A program made the position numbers and the translations under genes. This document shows positions 9,850-18,130 of a stretch of DNA of 64,000 nucleotides, piece after piece. Positions within the stretch are counted from its first letter, which is position 1; each line of letters begins with the position of its first letter. The notes below the pieces were generated by a model. That model made no database searches and had not been told where the DNA came from. It saw nothing but the letters and a program-made list of their open reading frames with translations. The stretch is taken from positions 1-64,000 of the forward strand of contig NZ_FONE01000006.1 in NCBI RefSeq assembly GCF_900112825.1, written 5' to 3'. Source of the stretch: Nitrosomonas sp. Nm166 (GTDB lineage Bacteria; Pseudomonadota; Gammaproteobacteria; Burkholderiales; Nitrosomonadaceae).

Positions 9850-10518
9850 ATCGATAAATTTCCTCTAGTTGGGATTTACGGTGGAACTTTTGATCCTATC
9901 CATTATGGTCATTTGCGTATTGCTGAAGAATTGCTTGATATCATCGGCTTAGAGCGAATTATTTTTGTTCCGTCAGGCGATCCTCGACTACGTGTTGCTC
10001 CTGTTGCTTCGAGAAAACATCGTTCTGCGATGGTACGCTTAGCAATTCAGGGGAATAACATGTTCTTACTCGACGAGCGTGAAATCAATCGTCCCGGCAT
10101 CAGTACAACGGTTGAATCACTCCGTGAATATCAAAATGAATTAGGAAAAAAAACAGCACCTTGTTTTATCTTGGGAATGGATGCATTTATAAAGATAAAT
10201 CAGTGGCATAGGTGGCATGAATTGTTCAAGCTATGTCATATTATAGTGGTCGCGCGCCCAGGTTATACATCCGTTGATAGGTATCCGGTTCTGCCTATGG
10301 ATATAAGAAAAGAATTTATTTCCCGGCGGGTTTTGAATGCCAACAATCTAAGGCTTCAATGCAATGGTTTGATTTATACTGCACAGACATCATTATTGGA
10401 AATATCAGCTTCTCATATACGATTATTGGTAACTGCTGGGAAAAGTATCCGTTATTTGCTTCCAGAAAATGTTTCTGACTATATTAAATCCAATTATCTT
10501 TACGCTGGAAGAACATGA
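9850..10518 (+). CDS. nadD: Nicotinate-nucleotide adenylyltransferase, start codon unclear
   Basis: Adenylylates nicotinate mononucleotide in NAD synthesis. The nucleotidyltransferase signature GIYGGTFDPIHYGH is encoded from 9871, so translation must begin upstream of that point. The frame has a stop at 9838-9840 and, between it and the signature, no ATG, GTG or TTG. The best candidate is ATC 9850 (AGGGG at 9839-9843 lies 6 nt before it), giving about 222 residues; ATA 9844 is the alternative. A start at TTG 9913 would delete the active site. Removing one G from the GGGG at 9840-9843 would join the frame to a short ORF from ATG 9798, so a single-base insertion or sequencing error is also possible. 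The stop overlaps rsfS by 4 nt. Confidence 0.88.
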   Translation: MDKFPLVGIYGGTFDPIHYGHLRIAEELLDIIGLERIIFVPSGDPRLRVAPVASRKHRSAMVRLAIQGNNMFLLDEREINRPGISTTVESLREYQNELGKKTAPCFILGMDAFIKINQWHRWHELFKLCHIIVVARPGYTSVDRYPVLPMDIRKEFISRRVLNANNLRLQCNGLIYTAQTSLLEISASHIRLLVTAGKSIRYLLPENVSDYIKSNYLYAGRT

Positions 10519-10835
10519 ACCCAGAAAAGCTTGTGAATATTATTGTTGATGCACTTGAAGATGTTAAGGCTTATGATATTGATGTGATTAATGTTTCAAA
10601 AATAACTTCATTGTTTGAATACATCATTATTGCCAGTGCAGATTCAACACGTCAGACAAAAGCGCTTGCGGATCATGTACAAGAAAAAGTCAAGACTGCT
10701 GGAGGTAGGGTCTATAGTGTGGAAGGAGAACAAACTGGGGAATGGCTTCTTGTGGATTTAGGTGATGCAATTGTACATATTATGTTGCCGGCTGCGCGCG
10801 AATACTACAATCTGAAGGGCCTGTGGACTAAGTAG
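10515..10835 (+). CDS. rsfS: Ribosome silencing factor
   Basis: A 106-residue RsfS/Iojap (DUF143) protein that binds ribosomal protein L14 and blocks subunit joining when nutrients are short. Recognisable stretches are IIASADSTRQTKALADHV, GEQTGEWLLVDLGDAIVHI and the aromatic C-terminal REYYNLKGLW. Its ATG overlaps the nadD stop (ATGA), so it is translationally coupled. Order nadD-rsfS-rlmH is widely conserved in proteobacteria. The length is normal. Confidence 0.95.
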   Translation: MNPEKLVNIIVDALEDVKAYDIDVINVSKITSLFEYIIIASADSTRQTKALADHVQEKVKTAGGRVYSVEGEQTGEWLLVDLGDAIVHIMLPAAREYYNLKGLWTK

Positions 10836-10875
10836 AATTGATACTGTTGCTTGGGTATCTTAATTTTGCCTGATC

Positions 10876-11346
10876 ATGAAACTTTTTATACTCGCGGTTG
10901 GAAGCAAGATGCCCGATTGGGTGAGAACAGGTTATTTTGAGTATATCAAACGTTTGCCACGCGAAATCACAGTACACTTAATTGAAATTAAACCTGAGAA
11001 GCGTGTAAGCGGCAAACAAACTGAGCAGTTGTTATTTTCAGAGTATCAGCGAATTCGGGCAGCTCTGCCATCAGATAGTCGAATTGTAGTTCTTGATGAA
11101 AACGGTCAACAGTGGACTACAGTAAAATTTGCAAACGTAATAAAACAATGGATGGCTGATGGTGGTGCTATTGCATTTATTATTGGGGGAGCAGATGGGC
11201 TGCATCATGATATCAAGAATACTGCAACTGGGATCATTGCATTATCAAAGCTGACTCTGCCGCACGGTCTTGTTCGTGTACTTTTGGCAGAGCAACTTTA
11301 TCGAGCTGTCTCGATTATTAAAGGTCATCCTTATCATCGGGCATGA
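10876..11346 (+). CDS. rlmH: 23S rRNA pseudouridine-1915 N3-methyltransferase
   Basis: SPOUT-class methyltransferase that methylates pseudouridine 1915 in helix 69 of 23S rRNA. It has 156 residues, the normal length. The SAM-binding knot is seen as [10 protein letters not shown], with [22 protein letters not shown] and the family C-terminus [10 protein letters not shown]. It follows rsfS by 40 nt in the conserved nadD-rsfS-rlmH block and is probably co-transcribed. Confidence 0.97.
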   Translation: MKLFILAVGSKMPDWVRTGYFEYIKRLPREITVHLIEIKPEKRVSGKQTEQLLFSEYQRIRAALPSDSRIVVLDENGQQWTTVKFANVIKQWMADGGAIAFIIGGADGLHHDIKNTATGIIALSKLTLPHGLVRVLLAEQLYRAVSIIKGHPYHRA

Positions 11347-11423
11347 CATTTGCCTGCTCTTTTAAGCTTCTATTGATGAGATAATACTGCCAGATTCGGT
11401 ATATTCATTTAGAGACTATTGTC

Positions 11424-12047
11424 ATGATGTTTTCTGATAACCAAATATATCTTGCTTCACGAAGCCCTAGAAGGCGTGAATTATTGAGACAAATCGGTGT
11501 GAAATTTAATCTCTTACTGATGCGAGAAACACTCGGTCGTCCTATTGATATTGACGAGCAACCGCTTGCTGATGAAGCGCCGACTGATTATGTTTATCGT
11601 ATTGTTCAATTCAAAGCAAGTGAGGGATGGAAGCGAATTTTACAACGTAAATTCCCACAATTACCTGTACTGGTCGCGGATACCATTGTCACGCTTGATG
11701 GATGCATTTTAGGTAAACCTAAAGATATCATACAAGCGGAAGAAATGTTAAAAACCTTATCAGGGCGATCACACCAAGTTTTAACAGCAATTGGTATTGG
11801 GATAAAAGATAAAATACAAGTCAGATTATCGACATCAACGGTAAGATTTCGAGAAATCAGTGAGCGAGAGATTCGCAAGTACCTAGCGCAGAATAATGTC
11901 CTGGATAAAGCCGGTGCTTATGCCATCCAGGGCATGGCAGCTGCATTCATTGCCGAAATAGCTGGTAGTTACAGTGGCGTAATGGGGTTACCTTTATATG
12001 AAACTGCGCAATTACTGGAAGAAATTGGCATAGAACTTTTCCCATGA
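11424..12047 (+). CDS. maf: Maf-family nucleotide pyrophosphatase (YhdE-like)
   Basis: Hydrolyses non-canonical or pyrimidine nucleoside triphosphates, probably as a house-cleaning dTTP/UTP pyrophosphatase. It has 207 residues. The N-terminal signature LASRSPRRRELLRQIG is followed by VADTIVTLDGCILGKP with the catalytic aspartate and the metal/base contacts, then LSGRSHQVLTAIGI and DKAGAYAIQG. Two adjacent ATG codons (11424 and 11427) could both serve. It lies between rlmH and rng, a common betaproteobacterial order. Exact substrate preference cannot be read from the sequence. Confidence 0.93.
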   Translation: MMFSDNQIYLASRSPRRRELLRQIGVKFNLLLMRETLGRPIDIDEQPLADEAPTDYVYRIVQFKASEGWKRILQRKFPQLPVLVADTIVTLDGCILGKPKDIIQAEEMLKTLSGRSHQVLTAIGIGIKDKIQVRLSTSTVRFREISEREIRKYLAQNNVLDKAGAYAIQGMAAAFIAEIAGSYSGVMGLPLYETAQLLEEIGIELFP

Positions 12048-12203
12048 TGATCAATTAGCTGGTTTGAAATTTGATAACGTAGGATGAATTCTGCACATTC
12101 CATTTCGACTTGCGAAATTATGATTTGTTTTAATCTATTTTTGTCTTTATCCTAATCGATTTTCAAAGCAAAAATATAATTTCTTAAAAATTGTATTAAT
12201 ACG

Positions 12204-13655
12204 ATGAACAACGAAATTCTTGTAAATATTACACCGCAAGAAACTAGGGTTGCAGTATTAGAACAAGGTGTAACACAAGAGCTTCATATTGAACGAACGA
12301 GTGATCGTGGTATTGTAGGAAACATTTACACTGGACGTGTTAGCCGGGTCTTGCCGGGCATGCAATCGGCTTTTGTAGATATTGGTCTGGACCGGGCAGC
12401 TTTTTTACATGTCGCAGACATCTGGAATTCAAATCAGCATAGTAATACCACCAAGCCCATAGAAAAACTATTATATGAAGGCAATAACATTCTGGTGCAA
12501 GTCATTAAAGATGCAATTGGCACCAAGGGAGCGCGCCTATCCACCCAAATAAGTCTGGCAGGTCGTTTGCTGGTTTATCTGCCACAGGAATCTCACATTG
12601 GCATCTCGCAGCGTATTGAAGATAATACCGAACGTGAGTTATTACGCGAAAGATTACAACAAATTTTGCCTATAGAAGAGAAAGGCGGATACATCATCCG
12701 TACAATGGCTGAAACGGCGGATGAAAGTGACTTACGTGCCGATCTTGAGTATCTGCATAAGCTATGGCATGACATTCAACAAAATTCTACGGCTATCTCG
12801 GCCCCCATGTTGCTGTATCAGGATCTGGATCTTAGTCATCGGGTATTACGAGATCTTGTGAATGAAGATACCCGGATTCTGGTTGATTCGCGTGAGAATT
12901 ATCAGCGACTGGTGAGATTTGCCCAGAATTACATGACTTATATGGTTGAACGAATAACTTTATATACTGGGGATCGTCCGCTCTTTGATTTGTATGGCGT
13001 TGAAGAAGAAATTGAAAAATCTTTAGCTAAACGCGTGAATCTAAAATCAGGTGGCTATCTGATTATTGATCAAACTGAAGCATTAACTACTATGGATGTA
13101 AATACAGGGGGATTCATTGGGGTCCGTAATTTTGATGATACTATTTTTAAAACAAACCTTGAGGCTGCTCAGGTAATCGCAAGACAGCTTCGTTTGCGCA
13201 ATCTCGGTGGAATTATCATTATTGATTTTATCGATATGGATTCTGAAGAACACAGAAATGCTGTGTTGACAGAACTTAATAAGGCTTTATTAAAAGATCG
13301 TATGCGGATCACTGTTAACGGATTTAGCGCGCTCGGATTGGTTGAGATGACACGTAAGCGCACTCGGGAGAGTCTCGCGCATGTGTTGTGCGAACCTTGT
13401 CCAACGTGTCAAGGGCGAGGAGAAATTAGAACTGCGCAGACAATTTGTTACGAAATTCTGCGTGAACTGTTACGGGAATCCAGGCAGTTTGAAGCGAATG
13501 AATTTCGCATTCTTGCATCACAACAGGTAATTGATTTGTTTCTTGATGAAGAATCTCAGAGTTTAGCTCAACTGGGTGATTTTATAGCCAAGCCTATAAG
13601 CTTGCAGGTTGAAGAATCCTATACCCAAGAACAATACGATGTAATATTGATGTAA
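12204..13655 (+). CDS. rng: Ribonuclease G
   Basis: Endoribonuclease that processes the 5' end of 16S rRNA and helps in mRNA decay. It has 483 residues, the length of RNase G rather than RNase E. An S1 RNA-binding domain covers about residues 35-125 (GNIYTGRVSRVLPGMQSAFVDIG). The catalytic metal-binding aspartates are D298 (TMDVN) and D341/D344 (IIDFIDMD). The Zn-link cysteines that hold the dimer together are C399 and C402 (CPTC). It closes the nadD-rsfS-rlmH-maf-rng block; the 156-nt gap before it may hold its own promoter, which I could not define. Confidence 0.97.
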   Translation: MNNEILVNITPQETRVAVLEQGVTQELHIERTSDRGIVGNIYTGRVSRVLPGMQSAFVDIGLDRAAFLHVADIWNSNQHSNTTKPIEKLLYEGNNILVQVIKDAIGTKGARLSTQISLAGRLLVYLPQESHIGISQRIEDNTERELLRERLQQILPIEEKGGYIIRTMAETADESDLRADLEYLHKLWHDIQQNSTAISAPMLLYQDLDLSHRVLRDLVNEDTRILVDSRENYQRLVRFAQNYMTYMVERITLYTGDRPLFDLYGVEEEIEKSLAKRVNLKSGGYLIIDQTEALTTMDVNTGGFIGVRNFDDTIFKTNLEAAQVIARQLRLRNLGGIIIIDFIDMDSEEHRNAVLTELNKALLKDRMRITVNGFSALGLVEMTRKRTRESLAHVLCEPCPTCQGRGEIRTAQTICYEILRELLRESRQFEANEFRILASQQVIDLFLDEESQSLAQLGDFIAKPISLQVEESYTQEQYDVILM

Positions 13656-13685
13656 TTGAGTGATAGCTGTCTTTATGATGAAAAA

Positions 13686-13763
13686 GACTTGAACCAGATT
13701 TGACGAACACTTTAATTGTTAGTTAGCTAAGAGAATCTGGTTTAAGAGAATCTGGTTCAAGTC
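13686..13763. repeat. 15-bp inverted repeat with internal direct repeat after rng
   Basis: GACTTGAACCAGATT at 13686-13700 is the exact reverse complement of AATCTGGTTCAAGTC at 13749-13763. The spacer contains a direct repeat: TAAGAGAATCTGGTT occurs at 13728-13742 and again at 13744-13758. It lies between convergent genes (rng and a lipoprotein gene) and could act as a bidirectional terminator, although no clean T-run follows directly. The slightly offset second copy suggests local duplication. Confidence 0.7.
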
Positions 13764-13840
13764 AAGAAAACTTTCTGAAAAAATTTTTTATTCTTGGTTC
13801 TTAAATTTCGACTAAAAGCTGCTCAGTTCAAAATTCATCT

Positions 13841-14317
13841 TTATTGGGTTTTAATAGACGATTCAACCATATCGCCAGAATCTGAATTGAGCTTTGCCTT
13901 TCGATTGACCTGTTGATCAGGTGTTTCTGCTGGCTTAGCATACTCCTGTTTCAGCAATTCTGCTGCTATTGTTCGATGATAATCAGCTTGCTTGGTAGCT
14001 TCGTGTGCAGCCTGTTCGTAATAGCGGATATTAGCTACAGTATGCGATTTAAAATCCTGGCCTTGCCTACCATAGTAATGGCTATGTTCATTATATTCCT
14101 CTAGCGACTCTTTTTTTTCCTTAGCTTTTGCTACCATTTCTTTGGCTACCGTGTCATAGCGATTAGCTAACTTGTTATGATCACTATAAGTCTTGGCATT
14201 CTGTACAATTTCTTTATCAATCGCATTTTGCGTTTCTAACTGACTCAACTGTGCACAGGCAACCAGTTGAGAAAGTATAAGTAACACTAAAAGATATTTT
14301 CCCAGTTTTGTGCTCAT
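13841..14317 (-). CDS. Putative lipoprotein of unknown function
   Basis: From the ATG at 14317 the product is 158 residues, starting with a lipoprotein signal peptide: MSTKLGKY, a hydrophobic core, and lipobox LVAC about 20 residues in, so the mature protein would be lipid-anchored. The rest is hydrophilic and rich in Lys, Glu, Gln, Ala and His (repeated alanine and histidine-tyrosine stretches), likely alpha-helical and coiled. The frame opens 12 codons earlier at 14353, but the lipobox geometry and a GGAG upstream favour 14317. I do not recognise a family. It is convergent with rng and may be co-regulated with the neighbouring two-component pair, which is only inference. Confidence 0.75.
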   Translation of the reverse strand: MSTKLGKYLLVLLILSQLVACAQLSQLETQNAIDKEIVQNAKTYSDHNKLANRYDTVAKEMVAKAKEKKESLEEYNEHSHYYGRQGQDFKSHTVANIRYYEQAAHEATKQADYHRTIAAELLKQEYAKPAETPDQQVNRKAKLNSDSGDMVESSIKTQ

Positions 14318-14469
14318 GATAGTAATGACTCCAAGTGAAGTGACGGTTCGCATCGTACCGAGTCAACACTATAATGTATATTAGGGAAACTATGGTTTTT
14401 TGCTAAGGGAAACCATTAGTTGTCAACTAATTGATAATTATCATTTTTTGAATTTATTGATGAGATTTC

Positions 14470-15123
14470 TTAATGCTCTTCAGAGATCCAGCGTGTAGCG
14501 TAGCGTATTAAATCAGCACCATCTTTTAAATTTAATTTGACCCGAATATTGAAACGATGGGTTTCAATGGTTTTAATGCTGCGGCAAAGCAACCTAGCGA
14601 TTTCTTGACTGCTATATCCTTGCCCAATCAAATGTAGCACTTCAAATTCACTTGGAGTGAGTGTATTGATCAATTGTTCAGGTTCAGATCCTCCTGTTGC
14701 AATTCGTTTCAGCAATTTTTCATGCATTTGCTTGCTCAAATATACATTGCCTTTTAAGACTTCCCGAATAGCGGCCAGCAGTACTTCGCCGGGTTCTTGC
14801 TTCATAACATAACCGCGCGCACCAGCCCGCAGGGCCCGTTCAGCATAAACTGACTCATCATGCATGGAAACAAACAGAACAGGGAGTGTAGGGGTCAGCG
14901 CATGCATACTTTTTACCACTTCAAAGCCAGATACTGTCTTGAGGGTGACGTCCAATAAGACAATATCGATGGGACCGCTCTTCTTGAGTATAGCAAGTGC
15001 TTCATTACCGTCACCCGCTTCAGCAAATACCTCCATATCGGGCTCCATATTGATGAGCATTGCCATACCATGCCTTAGCATGGCGTGATCATCCACTAAC
15101 ATCACTTTTGCTTTTGCAGTCAT
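14470..15123 (-). CDS. NarL/UhpA-family response regulator
   Basis: A 217-residue transcription factor with an N-terminal receiver domain (acidic residues D11 and D12, phospho-acceptor D58 in IVLLDV, the Ser of LFVSMHD and the Lys of GYVMKQ) and a C-terminal LuxR-type helix-turn-helix (about 150-210, LTPSEFEVLHLIGQGYSSQE then IARLLCRSIKTIETHR). All receiver landmarks are intact, so phosphorylation control is expected. Its ATG is one base from the stop of the kinase gene upstream, so kinase and regulator form one operon and are very likely partners. Target genes cannot be read from the sequence. Confidence 0.95.
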   Translation of the reverse strand: MTAKAKVMLVDDHAMLRHGMAMLINMEPDMEVFAEAGDGNEALAILKKSGPIDIVLLDVTLKTVSGFEVVKSMHALTPTLPVLFVSMHDESVYAERALRAGARGYVMKQEPGEVLLAAIREVLKGNVYLSKQMHEKLLKRIATGGSEPEQLINTLTPSEFEVLHLIGQGYSSQEIARLLCRSIKTIETHRFNIRVKLNLKDGADLIRYATRWISEEH

Positions 15124-15124
15124 T

Positions 15125-18001
15125 TTAAGCCATCCGCATTTCTAAACGAACTTCTGTGCCGCCTTCGCTACGTGATAAAAATTCCAGTTTTGCACCCAAT
15201 TGCTTTGCACGGTATTGCATGATTTTAATGCCCATGCCTGAGATTGATTTGTGATTGGTATCAATTCCTACAAAACCGCTACCATCATCGCAAATTGATA
15301 GACGTAATATTCCTTCTTCGGAAGTTAACGCTATGTCTATATGCTGCGCTTTACCATGGCGTATTGCATTATTGACAGCTTCTTGGGCAACTCGATATAA
15401 GTTAAGCGCTAAGTTATTATCACTAATAGTAATACTATTGTTGCATGAAAAGTTACAGGTAATATTGTAAGTAGTTGCTATTCTTGCTGCTAAGGTTTGC
15501 AATGCAGGTATTAGACCATTAGCTTCCAACTCAAATGGCAGTAACCCCTGAGCAAGTTGCTTGATCTGTATCACGGCAATTTGGGCTTGTGAGGCTATAG
15601 CAGCGGCAGTTTTAGCCATACTTTCACTTCCTGCAGAAAAAATTTGCTTTTCCAGCGCTCTGGCCTGATAGCCAATTGCCGCTATTTGCTGCCCAAGGTT
15701 ATCATGCAGTTCTTGTCCGATAGTATGTGCTTGTTCTTCCGCTACAAATACCAGCGCTTGTTCTAGGCGTTTACGTTCAAGCCAGCTTTCCAGATCGCTG
15801 GCGATGGCATTGACGAGTTTCTGTTCTTCCGGTACCAGAAAAGGCTTATCTGAAGGATAAAATACGCGCAACTGGCCACATATTTTGCCATTGACACTGA
15901 TCGGCGACCAACATGTACATGCAGGATCTCGTTCTGCACGTCGTTGATTGCGGACTCTGCTGTTGATTTTAGTTTTTGATTGCAACAGGCGCGTATGGTC
16001 TCTGTATTTTCCTGAAGTGAACCGCCAACCATCCAGTTCAATGACAGCGGTGGCAATTTCAGGAAATTGCACAGCAGATATTAGATGCTCAAAAATATTC
16101 TGACATACATTATCTATGGATGATTCCATTCCAATACCACGGCGGATTTCGTAGAGACACGTGATTTCCTTTAAACGCTCGCGCAGTAACTCATCAACTT
16201 TCTTACGCTCAAGCCATTTTGCTAAATCATCTGCAATCGTATCAATGAGTCTCTGTTCTTCCAGGACCAGAAATGGTTTATCTTCAGGATAAAACACACT
16301 TAAATGACCACATACTCTCCCGTTGACGCTGATTTTTGATTGTAAGACGAATCCAATAGCATCACTTTTTTTGTAACACTCAAAGCATACCTTGTCATTG
16401 ATAGTGGTTTTGGATGCCGATATATTGGCAAAGCTGTGTTCCTGATTTTTGGAAGTGAAGCGCTTGCCATCGACTTCGATAACGATGGTAGCAATTTCCG
16501 GAAACTGCATGGCGGGAATTAAAAACATAAAAATATGTTGAGAAATATCATCCATTGATAATTCCAATCCCATACCACGACGGATTTCATAAAGGCAGGT
16601 AATCTCCTTCAAACGTATACGCAGTAATTCATCAACTTGCTTGCGTTCGAGCCACTTTGCCAGATCACTCGTGATTGCATCAATGAGTCTTTGCTCTTCC
16701 AGCACGAGAAATGACTTGTCTTCGGGATAGAAAACGCTTAGGCGGCCACATACTTTGCCGTTGACGGTAATATCCGATTTCAGCTCATGCACTAAGTCCT
16801 GATTCTGATTTATTGAAGTGATTCGCCTTCCATCCAGCTCAATCATCGCAGAAGCATGCTCTGGGTATTGCATGGCAGGTATCAGATGCTCAAAAATCTG
16901 CTGACAAACCTCGTCTACTGATAAGCCCAAGCCGGTACTGTGGCGAATCTCATACAGACAAGTGATTTCCTTCAGGCGCTCGCGCAATTCAATTTCTTTA
17001 TGGCTCAGCTCAACAGAGAATTGCTCGGCTGTTTCCTTAGCGTTGCGTGCTTCTTTTTCTGATTTGATCAGCTTGCGTACAAACCAATTCAATAACAAAA
17101 TCTCGGCAATAATCAACCCGGCTAGATAAAGAATGATGATTTTTAGTTCTTCATTAACGGGTCTGAATAATTCTCCTTCATCCAGTTTCAAGATCATGCC
17201 GAGACCAATCGTTCGTAGTGGCGCATAAGCCTCGATTACCGGTATTTGACGATAGTCTTTTACGGCAATAACTCCGCTTTTACCATCCAGCGCATAGCTT
17301 ATCGGTAGCACACCAACTTCCGTCACGCGCTTCAAATACTTAAAATTTATACCATCAATGTGGCTTATCAGGCAAGGCATTTCCTGCTTTCCAGGTGCGG
17401 GCGGTGCACACAATATGAATTCTCCGGTTTCACCGATTGACCTTATTTCACTAAATCTGCGAGTGAGTTGTGGCAGTGTTATTTCTGTTGTGATACTACC
17501 AAGGCGGCGCATATCTTCATCGAGTACTTCTTGATCGGTACGCAGAATAAACTGTCCATCCCATACTAAGGAAGTGTTACTGTACTTATTCAGTGGTAAA
17601 GACTGAGATTGGTTTTCAGAAAAACGACCAACTTGTGACAATACATTACCGTGCATGTCATAAATAACCGCGGCCGAAAAACCTGCTTGCGTCAACGAGT
17701 TAACGTTTCGCGCAAGATCGTGTAATGCGCGATCGTTGCCCGGCTGTACATTGAGTTCCTTCATGGATTGAATGATAAAAGGGCGAAGAGTCAATGCGCG
17801 AGTATCCGCTACTCCCTTTTCAATCAGGCTTTCTATGAGGAGCGCCTTGCCTTGTAAAGCAACATCTAACCCTCTGCCGAGCACAGACTCGATCTGTTGC
17901 CGCATAGCGCTATAAACTGCGATGCCGGTCGTTAGCGTCAATCCTAACAAAAGTAGACCGCCGATAATACTAATCTTGCGATCATCACGTGTTAAAAGCA
18001 A
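15125..18001 (-). CDS. Sensor histidine kinase with three tandem sensory modules
   Basis: A 958-residue membrane kinase. TM1 is about residues 11-33, an extracytoplasmic sensor fills 34-286, and TM2 is 287-309. Then come three tandem copies of one cytoplasmic, GAF-like module (340-460, 461-606, 607-750). Each begins with LKEITCLYEIR, contains an AM/AVQxPExA and IExDG motif and VNGxxCGxLxVFYPxDK, and ends with LxxWLERK. Copies 2 and 3 carry an extra cysteine-containing insert absent from copy 1. The kinase core is NarX/DegS-like (HisKA_3): H766 in QELHDNLGQQ, N-box QEAVNNAIRHG at 873-883, and G1 DDGSGF at 905-910. It sits directly upstream of its response regulator gene. The ligand is unknown; the cysteines suggest redox, metal or NO sensing, which is inference. 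Confidence 0.95.
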   Translation of the reverse strand: MLLTRDDRKISIIGGLLLLGLTLTTGIAVYSAMRQQIESVLGRGLDVALQGKALLIESLIEKGVADTRALTLRPFIIQSMKELNVQPGNDRALHDLARNVNSLTQAGFSAAVIYDMHGNVLSQVGRFSENQSQSLPLNKYSNTSLVWDGQFILRTDQEVLDEDMRRLGSITTEITLPQLTRRFSEIRSIGETGEFILCAPPAPGKQEMPCLISHIDGINFKYLKRVTEVGVLPISYALDGKSGVIAVKDYRQIPVIEAYAPLRTIGLGMILKLDEGELFRPVNEELKIIILYLAGLIIAEILLLNWFVRKLIKSEKEARNAKETAEQFSVELSHKEIELRERLKEITCLYEIRHSTGLGLSVDEVCQQIFEHLIPAMQYPEHASAMIELDGRRITSINQNQDLVHELKSDITVNGKVCGRLSVFYPEDKSFLVLEEQRLIDAITSDLAKWLERKQVDELLRIRLKEITCLYEIRRGMGLELSMDDISQHIFMFLIPAMQFPEIATIVIEVDGKRFTSKNQEHSFANISASKTTINDKVCFECYKKSDAIGFVLQSKISVNGRVCGHLSVFYPEDKPFLVLEEQRLIDTIADDLAKWLERKKVDELLRERLKEITCLYEIRRGIGMESSIDNVCQNIFEHLISAVQFPEIATAVIELDGWRFTSGKYRDHTRLLQSKTKINSRVRNQRRAERDPACTCWSPISVNGKICGQLRVFYPSDKPFLVPEEQKLVNAIASDLESWLERKRLEQALVFVAEEQAHTIGQELHDNLGQQIAAIGYQARALEKQIFSAGSESMAKTAAAIASQAQIAVIQIKQLAQGLLPFELEANGLIPALQTLAARIATTYNITCNFSCNNSITISDNNLALNLYRVAQEAVNNAIRHGKAQHIDIALTSEEGILRLSICDDGSGFVGIDTNHKSISGMGIKIMQYRAKQLGAKLEFLSRSEGGTEVRLEMRMA
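15752..16984 (-). repeat. Three tandem coding repeats in the kinase gene
   Basis: The three sensory modules correspond to DNA at 16622-16984 (copy 1), 16184-16621 (copy 2) and 15752-16183 (copy 3), about 360-440 bp each. Similar phrases recur on the DNA, for example the segments encoding KEITCLYEIR and FLVLEEQRLID. Copies 1 and 2 share more of their end region (EEQRLIDxI, DLAKWLERK) than copy 3, suggesting successive unequal duplication. No frame is broken. Confidence 0.85.
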
Positions 18002-18130
18002 ATCAATCTCCTCCCTGAGTTTGTATCGTTTAAATTATAAGCACAACGATTGGTCAACTCCAGAGATTGTATGTCGTAGACAGATTATTTATGCTAGTGC
18101 GAATGGATAGCAACAGTACACATAAAACAT

